In this document: positions 1 to 10,806 of the stretch, one piece after another
Position numbering within the stretch: position 1 is the first letter of the stretch
Layout of the letters: each line of letters begins with the position of its first letter
Program-made: the position numbers and the translations under genes
The notes under the pieces: model-generated
Seen by the model: only the letters and a program-made list of their open reading frames with translations
Database searches by the model: none
What the model was told of the DNA's origin: nothing
Assembly (NCBI GenBank): GCA_038503035.1
Contig: JAVSML010001083.1
Location: forward strand, 66,905-130,904
Direction: 5' to 3'
Length of the DNA stretch: 64,000 nucleotides
From: Crocodylus rhombifer
Lineage: Eukaryota; Chordata; Crocodylia; Crocodylidae

Positions 1-345
1 CTTTCCAATAGCCTCCCCTTCTAAAGGAGGCTAATAATTTATTTGCTGGCCACTGGTTCTCTGAGGCAACAAATAGGCCCGTGTCACTTGGCAGGTGGCA
101 GAGAGGGGGTGCTGGAAGAGAGAGTGGACTTGGTCTGACCAGGGTTTTCTCCACCGTTCCTTTCCCACATGCAGCCTCCAGCATTTGGGGTGTAAGGAGT
201 TGTGATTTGGAGTCCATGCCCCTCCCTCCCATGCTCAGTAGCTACTGATGCCCTTCTCCTCCAAAAATGCGTCCAATCTGTTTGAATCTGGCTACAATCT
301 CAGCTTCCACCACATCTGGTGGCAACAAGTCCCCCCCTTTAAGGA
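1..345. other. no gene recognised
   Basis: I see no exon, RNA gene or identifiable repeat here. The only open frames are short and have no recognisable protein pattern. Confidence 0.5.
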
Positions 346-925
346 CACACTGGGCACATCTACATGTGCACATATACTGCAAAGTAACTGAAATTACTGC
401 ACAGTATAGGCACACGTCTACACATGCACACTCATACCGTGCAGTAAATATTGCAACTTATGCCAACTTGAGTGTAAATTTGATACTTGCATCATGCATA
501 TGACCGATTAGTTCAGTGGCGATGAGTAGGGGGTACATGGGGGTACACGTGCACCCCCTGAGAGCACTGGTGCACCCCTTGTCAGGCCGTGTTCTCTGTT
601 TAGCCGGCAGACAGACAGGAGCACCAGCACCCCATCACCCCCGGGAGTGCTGGCCGGGGAGTAGGACCGCCAACTGCAGGACTTCTGGAAGCGGCACAGC
701 TGCTTTTTGGTGAGTGAGATCAACACCTCACTGGCCCACCACCCCCCCGGGTCAGGAGACACCTTATTGTACAGTAACACTGTGTGTGTGGACTGACTTG
801 GGACTAACTAATGCACTTTAATGCCTGCACATATAGATTCCAGCCTTTTCCCGCTTACTGCTCAGTAATTTACTGCGCAGTAAATTTAAGCTGGCATAAA
901 TGCATGTGTAGACATGCCCAGTGTG
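346..925. mobile_element. MITE-like DNA transposon with ~25-bp terminal inverted repeats
   Basis: The left end (346-370, CACACTGGGCACATCTACAT...) is matched in inverted form by the right end (901-925, ...GTAGACATGCCCAGTGTG). Inside each end lie subterminal motifs of the type TACTGC(A/G)CAGTA, again in inverted arrangement. No transposase frame is present, so it is non-autonomous. A second element (about 514-750) sits inside it. I could not resolve a clean target-site duplication. The superfamily is not assigned. Confidence 0.6.
514..750 (+). mobile_element. CAGTGGCG-family MITE, copy 1 (nested)
   Basis: It begins CAGTGGCGATGAGTAGG and carries the family core GTGCACCCCCTGAGAG. The same core occurs in copies near 1310, 40177, 48988 and 52408. 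It lies inside the 346-925 element and so inserted later. The right end is not precisely defined. Confidence 0.45.
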
Positions 926-1069
926 TGGGGGGAAAAAAATCTTTGTGTTCTATTTACATTTATTACTTGCTTGTTTCATGTTGTTATCCCTAGTTCTTGT
1001 ACTGGGAGAGAGAGTCGATAGTGAATCCCTGTTGAGTTTTTCATTGTCATCAGTATTGTCTAAATTCTT

Positions 1070-1660
1070 CTTGTATGCCCCCTCCAGCGTCTCTTTTTAA
1101 AACTGAGCAGGCCTGGCCTCCTTTCATCTCTCCTCACATGAAAGCTCCTCAGTAGTACTCATTATCCTTGTTACCCTCCTTTGGACTTTCTCCGGTTCTT
1201 CTCTATCCTTGTTGAGGTGTGGGGACCAAAACTGGGTATCATGTTCCAGGTATGGACATCCCATGGATTTATGAAGTGGCATCATGATACTTTCCATTTT
1301 GTTTACAATCATGAATGACGCGTGCCCCCGGGGGTTGGGGGGGCATGGTGACCACCCACAGGCGGTGGCAATGGTGGCGAGAGGGGGGCGGCGAGCACCG
1401 ATTGGCAGTCGATGAGTGGCAGTGGCAGCAGTTGGCAACCGCCTGCAGACACCACTGTCATCAGTGCTTCTTTCAGGGGATGCACCACCAATATCAGGGT
1501 GCGCATGCACCCCCTGCGCATCACTAATGTTTACAATTCTCTTCTTAATCCTAAACATTTATTGTACCTCTTTGATGGCTGCTGAGCCCTGGCCTGATGC
1601 TTTTAGTGAACTGTCTACAATGTCCCTCAGGTCCCTTTCCTGTTAGGTAACAGCTCATGT
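1070..1660 (-). mobile_element. old CR1-type LINE 3'-end fragment, antisense
   Basis: On the minus strand it reads as a decayed CR1 3' region: a GGTCCCCACACCTC-type block, then AGAAAGTCCAAAGGAGGGT, then GTGAGGAGAGATGAAAGG. It is split by a hAT MITE at 1310-1527. The part at 1538-1660 (TGTCTACAATGTCCCTCAGG...) also resembles sauropsid CR1 3' UTR. No intact coding frame remains. Confidence 0.5.
1310..1527 (-). mobile_element. CAGTGGCG-family hAT-like MITE, copy 2, with target duplication
   Basis: This 218-bp insert is flanked by perfect copies of TGTTTACAAT (1300-1309 and 1528-1537), consistent with an 8-bp hAT target duplication extended by chance matches. The inner ends are approximate inverted repeats (AATGACGCG against AGTGATGCG). 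The family core GGGTGCGCATGCACCCCCTG is at the right. It carries no coding sequence and interrupts the CR1 fragment. Confidence 0.65.
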
Positions 1661-2008
1661 AGAGGCCATTCTAGTGTAAGTAGAGTATAGATTGCATCAC
1701 TTTTGCCCAGTTGTTTGTTGTTATTAAAAACAATACCCATACTCATTCACCAGGGACACTTACAAACTCTTTGACTATTGGTTCAAGGCACCTTTTCCCA
1801 AACTCTTAGCCTGGTGATTTGAATTGCACGCTGCTAATTTTGCACCTTAACTAAGCACCTCCTGAAACCAAAACAGGACTTCAGAAGAGCTGCTAGCCCA
1901 AACACCTATGCCCCTGCATGGTTTTATTAAGCATCCACCCCAGGCGCCTTTCTCCCAACCTGTCTCTGGACTCAGCTGTGCCGGTAGGACCACTGGGGTA
2001 AGCAGATA

Positions 2009-2026
2009 AAAAAAAAAAAAAAAAAA
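2009..2026. repeat. poly(A) run
   Basis: An uninterrupted A run inside the duplicated unit. The corresponding place in the 30.9-kb copy has only a short AGAAGAAG stretch. Confidence 0.8.
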
Positions 2027-2954
2027 GGAACATCAGAGTTACTGTAATGCTAATGACTTTGGGGTCAGTGGGACACCCTTGCTTTTGTGTGTGTAGCACT
2101 TAGCCAGTCCCTGGCCCCTGGCTGTACAACAAGACATGCCGATATCCTAATGATCATGAGTCTGGAGAAGTGACTCCAACTGTGTCGAGTCACGCTAATC
2201 CATTACATCTCTGCACAGAGGTGTGAACCCCCTGGTCTACAACAAAGCCCATCTTTGGAGGGAATTTAAGACATAAATGAATGGCTTGAGGGCAGACGGT
2301 CTCTGCAGCTCTGCTGCCAGGGAAAGAGCCCTTCAAGAGAATTCCCAACTGAGGGATGGGCAGAACTGGGGGGAAAAACGTATCTGCTGAAGATGCAGAG
2401 AAAAGGACCTCATTTCCAGAGACAGGCTGTCAGGCCAGAATCCAGATGACCCAACGGAGCAACATCATCCAGAAGAAAAAAGTCCTGATACCAGTACAGG
2501 TTCAGGAAAAGGTGAAGCATCTTCACAGAGTAATTCTTACTTGGAGAAGTTCAAAAAATTACAGATTCTCTGTCTGGTAAGTAACCTAAGCTGTCTCGCA
2601 TACAGTCCTTGTTGTGGGCTTCTGCATTGTATGTCAAAAACTACATAAGAAGTTTGCAACGTCAAACAATTCAAGCTTCGGACATTTCAGAATGATGGTT
2701 ATCTGTAACACCTTGATTCAGCTCCCTTGGACATATTCATTATGATTACATATACATTCTTTATCAAAAGTGCTCACTTTAATGACCACATGCTTTATAT
2801 ACTGCAAACAAAGTCTGTGTTGAATACAGTTATTAATGTTGGGCTTTTCTGTGGCATTCATCCCTAGCAATTGACTGCTTCATAAACATTAATTAATTAA
2901 TCTAGACAAAGCCCCTGTGAGGTGGAACACTAAGAGTTTTCCCATTTTGGGAAA

Positions 2955-3077
2955 CTTTTTGGATGCTTATCTTGCCGGGATCATTTGACCCCAGCAGACT
3001 TCCCACCTGTGGCAGAGGCTGGACTTGATGATCTTGCGAGGTCCCTTCCAGCCCCTAATGTCTATAAATCTATGAAA
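2955..3077 (+). mobile_element. CR1 3' tail
   Basis: It shows the typical CR1 3' end: a TTTGACCCCAG block, GGACTTGATGATCTTGCGAGG, TCCCTTCCAGCCC, and a terminal TCTATAAATCTATGAAA microrepeat. It lies in the part of duplicated unit 1 that is absent from unit 2, so the insertion probably followed the duplication. Confidence 0.7.
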
Positions 3078-4278
3078 TGTAAATGATTCCCATTTCAGGC
3101 TTCTGCAGTCTACCTTTCATGACTGCTCATTTCACTGGCTGGTGGTGACAGAGTTACCCTTACAAGGGAAACATTTATTTTTGGGATGGGTTATTTTTTC
3201 CCCTTCCTTCAAGATTATTTTCAATAAAACCATTTCCCCTCACATTGCTGGTTTCTTTTCAGCAGCAGGGCTTAAAAATCCTGAGTATGGGGATAATTCT
3301 CTGCAGGTGATGATCGTCTCTCCCCAAGTCCATGGTGGCAGGTAGCACTTTGCCTTCCCCTCAGTTGTGGGGAGGGAGGGAAAGCCAGCAGACACAGTCC
3401 CATACTGGGAGGGATATCTGAGGGGCATGAGGGGAAATGGTTATGGAAATGGTTATATGGACTGGACTGGGGGGACTCGGTGTACTGAACACCTGTCTTC
3501 CAGCCTGAGAGCTGTCCCAGGGTCAGAGCCTGCAAATCTGCACTCACACTTTCCAGATGCTCCTAAGGGACCAGCTGTGGACGGACAAGGGGTGCCAAAT
3601 CAGGGCCATAATTCCCCCATCCCAAATGCAGGTGATCTCCTCTGCCCCCTTGCTCTAGGCATCTCCTTCTAAAATCCCCAGCACTCCTAATTTGGAGCCA
3701 GGCTGCCTAGTATGGTACAAAGAGCCGGGCTGAAAAATAGCTTTTACGCAGGGTGGAAAGAGATGCCAGCTTTGTGCCATCATAAACACTTTCGTGGAGG
3801 CAAAAACTGAAAGCCAAGAAATATCCATACCTTCAGCACATCATAACCATTCACTTTTGAGGCTTTAAGTTGGAGGGGGGTACTGCAATGCCCTCCTTCT
3901 CCTCCTCCCAGGTTGATTTTCCCAGGAGACCAGGCCATCAGGAATCCCCATCCATTCCCTCTCCATCTCCTGGACATCCCCACTGAAGCCAGTGTTACTG
4001 TCCCATCCTCTTCCCCAGACAGCAGGGATGGCTGCAGCAGCCGCAGCTCAGCTAACACATCAGCAGGAAGATCCCTGTGTCTAAGTTCTCTGCCTGACAA
4101 GAAGGAGACGGTGGTCCACTGCTGCCACTTGTCCCAGGGGAACCAAACGTCCACACTTGTCTAGACGTGCCCTCTGCCTTTAACTTATGAATCCTGTTGT
4201 GACACTGACAAGTGTGTGGTACTCCAGAGAACACGTGATAGCTCTCAAGGCCCCTGGTTGAGAATCGCTGTTCTAGAG

Positions 4279-4512
4279 TCTTGTTCCAATTTGTGTGGAG
4301 GGTCGTCAATACTTACATGTTATTAGTATGATGTATTTTTCTGGTGCTTTGCTGATATTTTTTATCATGATGGTGGAAGCTAAAAGCCATTTGGGAGCAC
4401 AGCCCTGGTGAACATGAACTTGACCTGCTGAAGAACTGTATTTTAGCTGTTTGTTCCAATTTCTTGGGGGGTTTTGAGGATACTTATATTTTATTAGCAT
4501 GGTATCCTTTTC
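4279..4512 (+). repeat. pair of ~62-bp direct repeats
   Basis: 4279-4340 and 4450-4512 match imperfectly: TTGTTCCAATTT... then ATACTTA(C/T)AT(G/T)TTATTAG. The spacing is about 171 bp. No gene is visible here. Confidence 0.45.
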
Positions 4513-4619
4513 ACTCCGTTTCCATTGAAAACCTTCCCTTGGGATCTGGCCAAATGCTCTTTGTCTCTGAAAGCCACAAGCACCAGTTATTCTTCTACAG
4601 TGCTTTTCTTGGAGTTTGA

Positions 4620-4770
4620 AGATCTCTTGCACCTAGGGCATCCCAGGGGGAGGGGCAAATCAGGGCGACCGTCCCAGATCCTGTGCTTTGGGGGGCCTCG
4701 TGGAGCCAGGCAGAGTGGCCGTGGCAACTCTGAGCTGCTGCCAGCTTCTATGTCTGATTGCTCGGCAACA
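4620..4770 (-). mobile_element. hAT-like repeat fragment related to 42.66-42.81 kb
   Basis: In inverted orientation it matches the interior of the element at 42109-42870. Shared blocks are GGCTCCAC, GGCCCCCCAAA, CTGGGACGGTCGCCCTGAT and a terminal GGGATGCC. No coding capacity is visible. Confidence 0.4.
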
Positions 4771-5024
4771 ACCCCCTTCCCCCACTGCCAAATCCACCGC
4801 CGAATCCGGCATGTCTGGCTGCTTGGCACCCCCTGCTCCCAACACTGAATCCACCACAAGCTTCTTTGCATCCAGGGGCAGGGCCCTGCACCCTGCTTGG
4901 GTCATCTCTGCTTGCACCCTTTCATTTTCTGAAACCAAACTGATTGTAACTGATGGACTGGTTTCTTCAATAACATTTCCCAAGTTTTTCAAAGAGTGCC
5001 AAATTCTCCTATTGCTCGGTTTTT

Positions 5025-5640
5025 GGTTGTAGCTGTGTTGGTCTAAGACATAGGCAGGAAAGGCTTTGAGTAGATGTGATAACTTTTATTAGACCAACTG
5101 AGTAGTTGGATAAGAGTTCTTTGCAAGCTTTTGGGTGCAGTCACCCTCCTTCAGGCCTAGGGAGCCTCTGGTGTGCTGAGACTCCAAGCAATGAGAGAAG
5201 CTAAAAGTGTGACAGGAGGTCAGTGAGAATGTAAATAGTTGGAAATTACGAAAACAAAAGGTAGAGTGGCGAGGGCAGGGGCGGAGAAGGTGAGTAAGGG
5301 AGACTCTACAGCAGTAATTCAAAGTAGAAAAGAGGCTGACTTTGAAAAAATAAATAGCTGGAAATTAGGAAGTCAAAGGGCAGAAAAGGAGGGGAGAGGT
5401 GGGGGGGGAAGAAAAGTGTAAGTAGTCAGGTCTGGCAGGCATCGGGTAAATCAGATATCAGGCAGGTTGTAATGTGTCATGAATCCAATCTCTATATTGA
5501 GTCCATGATTGTTTGTACCCAGTAGATTTATGAAATGAAGTTCGTAGGCTCATCTATGAAAGGTGTCTTGTAGAGGAAAGGGAATTTACAAAACACCTCA
5601 CAAGGGTCCCATGTTCCCAGTATGTGAGACTTTTGGATTG
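5025..5640 (+). repeat. interspersed repeat with (T)CTTTTATTRGACCAACT core, long copy
   Basis: It has TGTAGCTGTGTTGGTCTAAG, then ACTTTTATTAGACCAACTG, TAGTTGGATAAGA and GCAAGCTTTTGGGTGC. The body continues past TTGAGTCCATGATTGTTTG and GTAGATTTATGAAATGAAGTT. Shorter copies of the core lie at 37.7 kb and, as an inverted pair, at 50.3 kb. I know this core as a common reptile repeat but cannot name the family. Confidence 0.5.
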
Positions 5641-6959
5641 CAGGATTAAGGAGATTTACAGCTGGTGAAGCATTCACTGCTCCCTATCCTGATTCTCACC
5701 TCTCCTCATCCCCATAGAACTTCTTTCCTGGATGTGCTCATGCCCATGTCCACACCTCCCCGTGCCCAATAATGCAGGTTTTGCTCTTCAATCTCTTTCC
5801 ACAAAGCTTCACCATGAGGTGCTTGCTGCTTCCCTCGCCCTGCTTTCTCCTGCCCTACTGTTTATAATGCCTCTGCTGCTCATCATGCCCCAAAATGAGC
5901 ATGGCATCCCTATGGTGGGTCTCTTTCTCTGCGATGTGGGAATGGACTGGGGACCAGAGCCCCTTTTAAGGTCCAAGGACACGAATTTCCCAGCTCCTTC
6001 CTCTTCCAGGGAAATCACCAAGATCCAGGGCTTGTTCCCATTAACTGACAACACTGGTGGGACCATGGAAACAGCAAATGATGCTGTTACCCAGGACATG
6101 ATCTCAAAGCCCCAGGAGTCATGGGGTTCATCCTGGCTAGCACATACAGCTGGAGCTAGGTTGCAGAGGCACTGAGGAGACGGGGGGGGGGGGGGGGAAG
6201 CCTGGGGGCACAGAACAAGAGCCCCTCTGCAGTCACATCCAGGTTGGATTGGGACTATGAAGGCTCGGGGGGGGGCGGTCATTGTGTGGGTGTTCCCATC
6301 ATCGAAGCCAGAGGCTGGGTCTACTTAGGACGCTGAGAAAGTTAATTGCTGAATGTCCTGCTTCCCCTTTCCCCCCACAAAAAGACCTCAATAGCCAGGC
6401 CTGTCCTGGCATGTAACAAGTGAAGTAACAAACCACAGAGGTGGCTTGGGAGTTCCCTAAGACAAATCAATTGAGAACTCATTAACAGATATTCCTTTTA
6501 TTAAGTGTCTCATCTAAACTGGTTCTCCCGTGGGAGCGGGGGACCTGCCTGGTTGATAAAGAAATAAAATATTCAAGAACAGTAAAAAAAAACAGATAAC
6601 AAAGGTAACGTCCCAAACGCCACAGGTAGAAATTGGAAGGGATCACCTTAATACCCAAACGTAATGGCCTAGGTCTGGATGGTTTCAGAAAGGATGTCTT
6701 TTTAAAAGGCAACTTTGGTTTTGTGTCCCCCCCACCCCAGTTTTTATCCTCTCTGCTATCTGGCTCCGTCACTTAGCTCTAACTGTTCTCTTCTCTGCCT
6801 AGCTGCCACCAGACGCTACCACAACATCCCACTTGGGACATTTCACATGGAAACAGAAGGGAACTTTGGATGTTACAATCCATGGGCAGGACTCCCACTC
6901 CCACTGCCCAGGGAGGATGTGGGAAACAGATCCCCATTCAGTACAATGATTCTTATGGG
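5641..6959. other. no gene recognised; G-rich run
   Basis: No recognisable exon. A G homopolymer lies near 6181-6198. On the minus strand an AATAAAAG sequence (about 6493-6500) could be a polyadenylation signal for zinc-finger copy B, but nothing else supports that. Confidence 0.4.
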
Positions 6960-7953
6960 TTCGCTGCTCAGAGCTCTGCTAGAAATGCTTCTGGCACTGG
7001 GCACAGCGGTACAGTTTCTCTTCTGTGCACTCGCCAGTGCTTGGTGAGTGATGACCTGTCAGTGAAGCTCTTCTCACACCAGGCACAAGAGAATGGCTTT
7101 TCCCCTGTGTATACATAGAAGCGTGCTGTGTGTACCTCTGCATGAAGCTTTTCCCACAGTGTGTGCAAGAAAATGGCTTCTCTCCCACGTGCATGAGACT
7201 CATGAGCTTTGAACTCTAGCTGATGCGCTTCTCACACTGGATGCAAGAGAACAGCTTCTCCCCTGTGAGCACGTGCAGGACCCTGGTGAATTTGGAGCTG
7301 TAAGCAAAGGTATTCTGACACTGGCATCAGGAGGGTTTCTCCCCTGTGTGTACGTGCAGGTGATCAGTCATTGGAGCTGTGGGTGACAATCTTCCCACAC
7401 TGGCTGCAGGAACAGGGTTTCTGCCTGAAGTGCAGACGCAGGTGACTGTTGAGACAGGAGCTCTGTGTAAACCTTTTCCCACACTGAGCGCAAGAAAATG
7501 GCTTCTCCCCCGTATCCACACACAGGTGGTTTGCGTCAGTCTGTGAGTGAAGCTCTTCCCACATTGAGTGCAAGAGAAGGGTTTCTTCCATGTGTGTACA
7601 TGCAGGTGATTGTTGAATTTGGAGCTCTTGCTGAAGTCTTCCCACACTGCCTGCAGAAGGACTTCTCCCCCATGTGCCCACGCTGGTGCTATGTGAGGCT
7701 GGAGCTCTGGGTGAAGCTCTTCCCACAGTGGGCAGAATGGTTTGTCCCCAACATGCACGCATGTGTGGCTTCAGAGGTGATCCCAACCTGGCGCAGCTCT
7801 TCTTGCACACAGCAGTGGCACAGCTCCTCCCCCATGCGTATGCCCTCCTGTACTTGGCAGGTCATGCAGGGAGACAAAAGCTCTTCCCACATTAGGCAGA
7901 TGTGCAGGTGCTCCCCCAAGTATGTTCTCTAGTGTCTGAGAGGGCATGGATGG
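6960..7953 (-). pseudogene. decayed C2H2 finger array of copy B
   Basis: Reading the minus strand gives many finger and linker fragments ([48 protein letters not shown]) scattered over different frames. The segment next to the transposon aligns with copy A from about 27286 on (CATGCCCTCTCA, GGGGGAGCACCTGCAC, GGGAAGAGCTTTG). Several frameshifts and in-frame stops show that it no longer encodes a finger protein. Confidence 0.8.
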
Positions 7954-10479
7954 TAGGCCTGTGCAAAGCAGCAAGTATTCGCTTCTGATTCGGTGGGACA
8001 GTGATTCGATTTGGCCGATTTGGATTTGGAGGTTCGGCCATAGGCTATAATGGGGAATCACTAAAATACCTATAACTTGGTCATTTTTTTGCAGATTCAA
8101 ATGAAAACAGCAGGGATGGCAGCCCCTTCTGAAACACGAAGCCTGCCAAGTTTTGCAGAGGTTTCTGTGAACGTGCACCTCAAGATTCTGAAAGCACGTA
8201 GGTGCGGAGCGAGGAGGGTGGCACTCACTCTGTCTGCACGTGGAGCTTGGGGAACCCCAGAAGTGGGAGGTTCACCTTTAGGAACACCAGCTGCTCCACA
8301 AAACCAGGATCTAAGGAGGCAGAGGGGGATGTCACATCATCAGCAATGCTGAACACCCTCTCGCTTGGAACACTGGTCGGTGGACAGGACAGGTGTTCCC
8401 GGGCAACCATGGCCAGATCCTGCCACACCTGGCAGCGGGCTGCCCAATAGGCCAAGGGGTCACAGTGCAGCGGCTCCACCTCCTCAGCGAGATAGGCAGC
8501 CACCGAGGCCTCCGCATTACATACCTGATGGTGGAGTCTGGTGCCTCTGGGCCCCAACATTGAAGCCATGCCCTTAGCCCACATTGGCAACGGCTGTGGT
8601 GAAGGAGATTGGCTCGTGGTTGGAGTGCTGGCACGGGAAAGTGGATCCCCCTCTTTCATATCCCCCTGCCTCTGCCTTTCTGCCTCCCTGACTCTGTTCA
8701 CCAGCACCTCTTTCCAGTGATCAAGGGTCTTGCTGCTGCAGACATTCCCCTTCACCCTCGGGTCACACATACCCGCCAGCACGTGGACCGTACTGGACTG
8801 CAAGGGATCCAGCTGTTTTTTGATACCCTCCTTCAACTGCTTTACCAGTACCTGCACCTCTGGTGTTCCTGGCTGGGGCAAGCCACTTTCATCGCTCCCC
8901 TGCAACTTCTCCAATTCATTCTCAAGCTCCTTCGCTACGGGGATCACCTGGCTAAGGAGGGCATCGCCAGCACTGAGGCTCTCCGTGGCCTCAAGAAACG
9001 GCTTAAGGATCACCAAAATCTGGGAAATGGTATCCCATTCTGTTTTGTTAAGGGGGCCACTGATCCCAATCTCCCTGTCCAAGGCTACTTCTTGGATGGC
9101 CTTCTGTTGCTCGACCAGCCTTTCCAGCATCAGGTATGTGGAGCTCCATCGAGTCTCCACATCCTGAATGATTTTCTGTTGCGGGATGTTGAGCTCTGTC
9201 TGTTTGTCCCGCAGCATCTTGCCCCCCTTGATGCTGCGATGGAAATAGCCCGCCACCTTCCTGCATTTTGAAATGAGATGCCTGGTGGTGCTGGCACCAT
9301 CACCAGCAGCCCCGTCCCCCTCCAAGGCATCCCTGACAATGAGGTGCAACTTGTGTGCCACACAGGGGATGCCAACAAAGTTGGCATCATGCAGCGCCTT
9401 GACCATATTGGCCCCATTGTCAGTGACCATAAACCCCCGGGTGAGCCCGCTGTGCCCAACGAGCCACCCCTGCACCATGCGGTTCATAGCCACCATGATC
9501 TCCATTGCTGTGTGGGACTCATCCATCATCTCTGCTTGAAGGAGAGCCCACCGACGCCCTGACTGATCACACCAGTGCCCTGTGATGGAGAGGTAGGCAT
9601 GATCACCCCGGCTGCTCCAGATGTCAGAGGTGAAGTGCAAGGCTACCTGCGGGCCTGCCTTCTGTAGCTCCTCCCTCAAGTACTCCCTGCATGCCTCATA
9701 CAGGGAGAGCACCACGGTCCTGCTAAAGGTGGTGCATGTGGGCACTTGGTAGGATGGGGCCAAGAGCGCCATGAGCCTCCTGAACCCTGGACGCTCAACA
9801 AAGGAGAAGGGCTGGCCATCCAGAGCAAGCATCTCCCCAATGCTCTGGGTGAGCTTACTCGCCTTTGGAACGAGACCCCCTTTGTCTCCACCTTTCCCCC
9901 ACTGGTCCAGGGTGGTCTGCCCCTGCTTCTTGGGGACGGAGGCTTTGGAGCAAGAGGGGGACTTCTTTTTGGGCACGCTTGCACTAGCGCCAGGAGGAAG
10001 AAGAAGGGGGTGGTGCCTGCGGAGATGCAGCAGCATCCCTGTGGTGGTGAGGTGTTTCTCGTCCTTGCCCCGGCTGGTCTTGCATTGACAGTGCAGGCAG
10101 ATAGCATATGTGGGATCTTCTGCCACCTCAAAATGATCCCACACTACACTACCCCCTCGCTTCTGGGGTGCGGGTGCATGTGCAGATCCTGCCTTTTCCC
10201 CCTCCTCACCAGGCAGAGGTACAACAACAGGAGGAGCTGAGCCACCTGCCCCCATAACCTCCTCCCAGGTGCCTTCCAGAGAAGGAGACTTGCCTCTAGA
10301 GGAGCTTTGAGGGGTCTGGAGCTGTGCAAGCCTTCCGAATCTCCCCAAATCAATTCGGACGCTTCCGATTCGATTCGGACCTTTTAAAGGATCAGTCGAT
10401 TCGATTCGGAGATTTGGCCGCCGAATCGGGCCGAATCTCCTCCGAGTCGAATCAGCTACTGAAGCTTCACACAGCCCTA
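7954..10479 (-). mobile_element. full-length hAT DNA transposon inserted in a ZNF terminal exon
   Basis: The element is 2526 bp. Its ends are TAGGCCTGTGCAAAGC (7954-7969) and, on the other strand, TAGGGCTGTGTGAAGC. They are flanked by ATGGATGG (7946-7953) and ATGAATGG (10480-10487), an 8-bp target duplication with one mismatch. Both subterminal regions are rich in GATTCG/CGATTCGGATTTGG-type repeats, as is common in hAT elements. It carries one long transposase frame on the minus strand. A shorter relative with the same ends lies at about 15572-16615. Confidence 0.85.
8225..10255 (-). CDS. hAT transposase (BED finger, Ac/ZBED1-like)
   Basis: This is a DNA transposase of the hAT superfamily, which cuts and pastes its own element using a DDE RNase H-like domain. 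The open frame starts upstream in host exon sequence (from 10806). I give the first Met lying within the element body and just before the BED region (codon at 10255-10253) as the likely native start, giving 676 residues. A BED zinc finger is visible (WDHF, CLHC, HLRRHH). Catalytic-core motifs are TSDIWSS, VTDNGANM, CVAHKLHL and ETRWSSTYLMLERL. The C-terminal dimerisation block has YWAARCQVWQDLA then PSERVFS. There is no frameshift or stop across the domain, so the protein may be functional or was until recently. Which upstream start is used is unknown. Confidence 0.85.
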   Translation of the reverse strand: MGAGGSAPPVVVPLPGEEGEKAGSAHAPAPQKRGGSVVWDHFEVAEDPTYAICLHCQCKTSRGKDEKHLTTTGMLLHLRRHHPLLLPPGASASVPKKKSPSCSKASVPKKQGQTTLDQWGKGGDKGGLVPKASKLTQSIGEMLALDGQPFSFVERPGFRRLMALLAPSYQVPTCTTFSRTVVLSLYEACREYLREELQKAGPQVALHFTSDIWSSRGDHAYLSITGHWCDQSGRRWALLQAEMMDESHTAMEIMVAMNRMVQGWLVGHSGLTRGFMVTDNGANMVKALHDANFVGIPCVAHKLHLIVRDALEGDGAAGDGASTTRHLISKCRKVAGYFHRSIKGGKMLRDKQTELNIPQQKIIQDVETRWSSTYLMLERLVEQQKAIQEVALDREIGISGPLNKTEWDTISQILVILKPFLEATESLSAGDALLSQVIPVAKELENELEKLQGSDESGLPQPGTPEVQVLVKQLKEGIKKQLDPLQSSTVHVLAGMCDPRVKGNVCSSKTLDHWKEVLVNRVREAERQRQGDMKEGDPLSRASTPTTSQSPSPQPLPMWAKGMASMLGPRGTRLHHQVCNAEASVAAYLAEEVEPLHCDPLAYWAARCQVWQDLAMVAREHLSCPPTSVPSERVFSIADDVTSPSASLDPGFVEQLVFLKVNLPLLGFPKLHVQTE

Positions 10480-10806
10480 ATGAATGGTGAAAGCTGTCAC
10501 CATGCTCAGCACATGGCTGGATATTCTCCCTCCAGGGGGTTCCCCTCTGGGCCCCAAGTTCCTCTTTTTCCCAAAAGCTCTCACCGGGCTCTCCACATAT
10601 ATGCAGCCCCTGCCTGCAGGGAACCATGCCATTGGAGGTCTTCAGGTCTCTCTGCCCTTCAAATCCTTCCAAGCTCCTTTCAGTCTCTGCTGTTCTCTGT
10701 CCCTGTCGCGTGAGGATCTGGTTTCTGGACTGAAACAGCTTCAGGTTGGCAGGCCCTTCCTCATGAGGCTGCTGCTGCTCAACTCTGCCCAGTGTCTCAG
10801 CATCTG
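10480..10806 (-). pseudogene. copy B terminal exon, 5' part, fused in frame to hAT
   Basis: The exon follows an intact acceptor (CTCCACCCAG) and starts in phase 1 with CAGATGCTGAG, as in copy A at 27019. It encodes a linker like copy A's ([42 protein letters not shown]). At the point where copy A continues into its finger array, the hAT end is read in frame (SLGLCEASVADS) and the frame stays open to 8225. Confidence 0.8.

Larger units (their letters stand above)
1735..3860 (+). repeat. 2.1-kb duplicated unit, copy 1
   Basis: This stretch is colinear with 30930-32420 in the same orientation. Matching landmarks include GCATCCACC(C/G)CAGGCGCC, CAACCTGTCTCTGGACTCA, the block starting GCTGCCAGGGAA, GGGATGGGTT(A)TTTTT, and GGAGGGATA(T/C)CTGAGGGGCATGAG. 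Copy 1 holds about 0.7 kb (roughly 2440-3130) that copy 2 lacks, and that insert ends in a CR1 tail. I recognise no conserved protein in either copy. It may be a segmental duplication or two copies of an unclassified, possibly LTR-like, repeat. Confidence 0.65.

Noticed and set aside
8609..9562. Plus-strand frames of 88-220 codons
   Set aside because: They are antisense shadows of the transposase.
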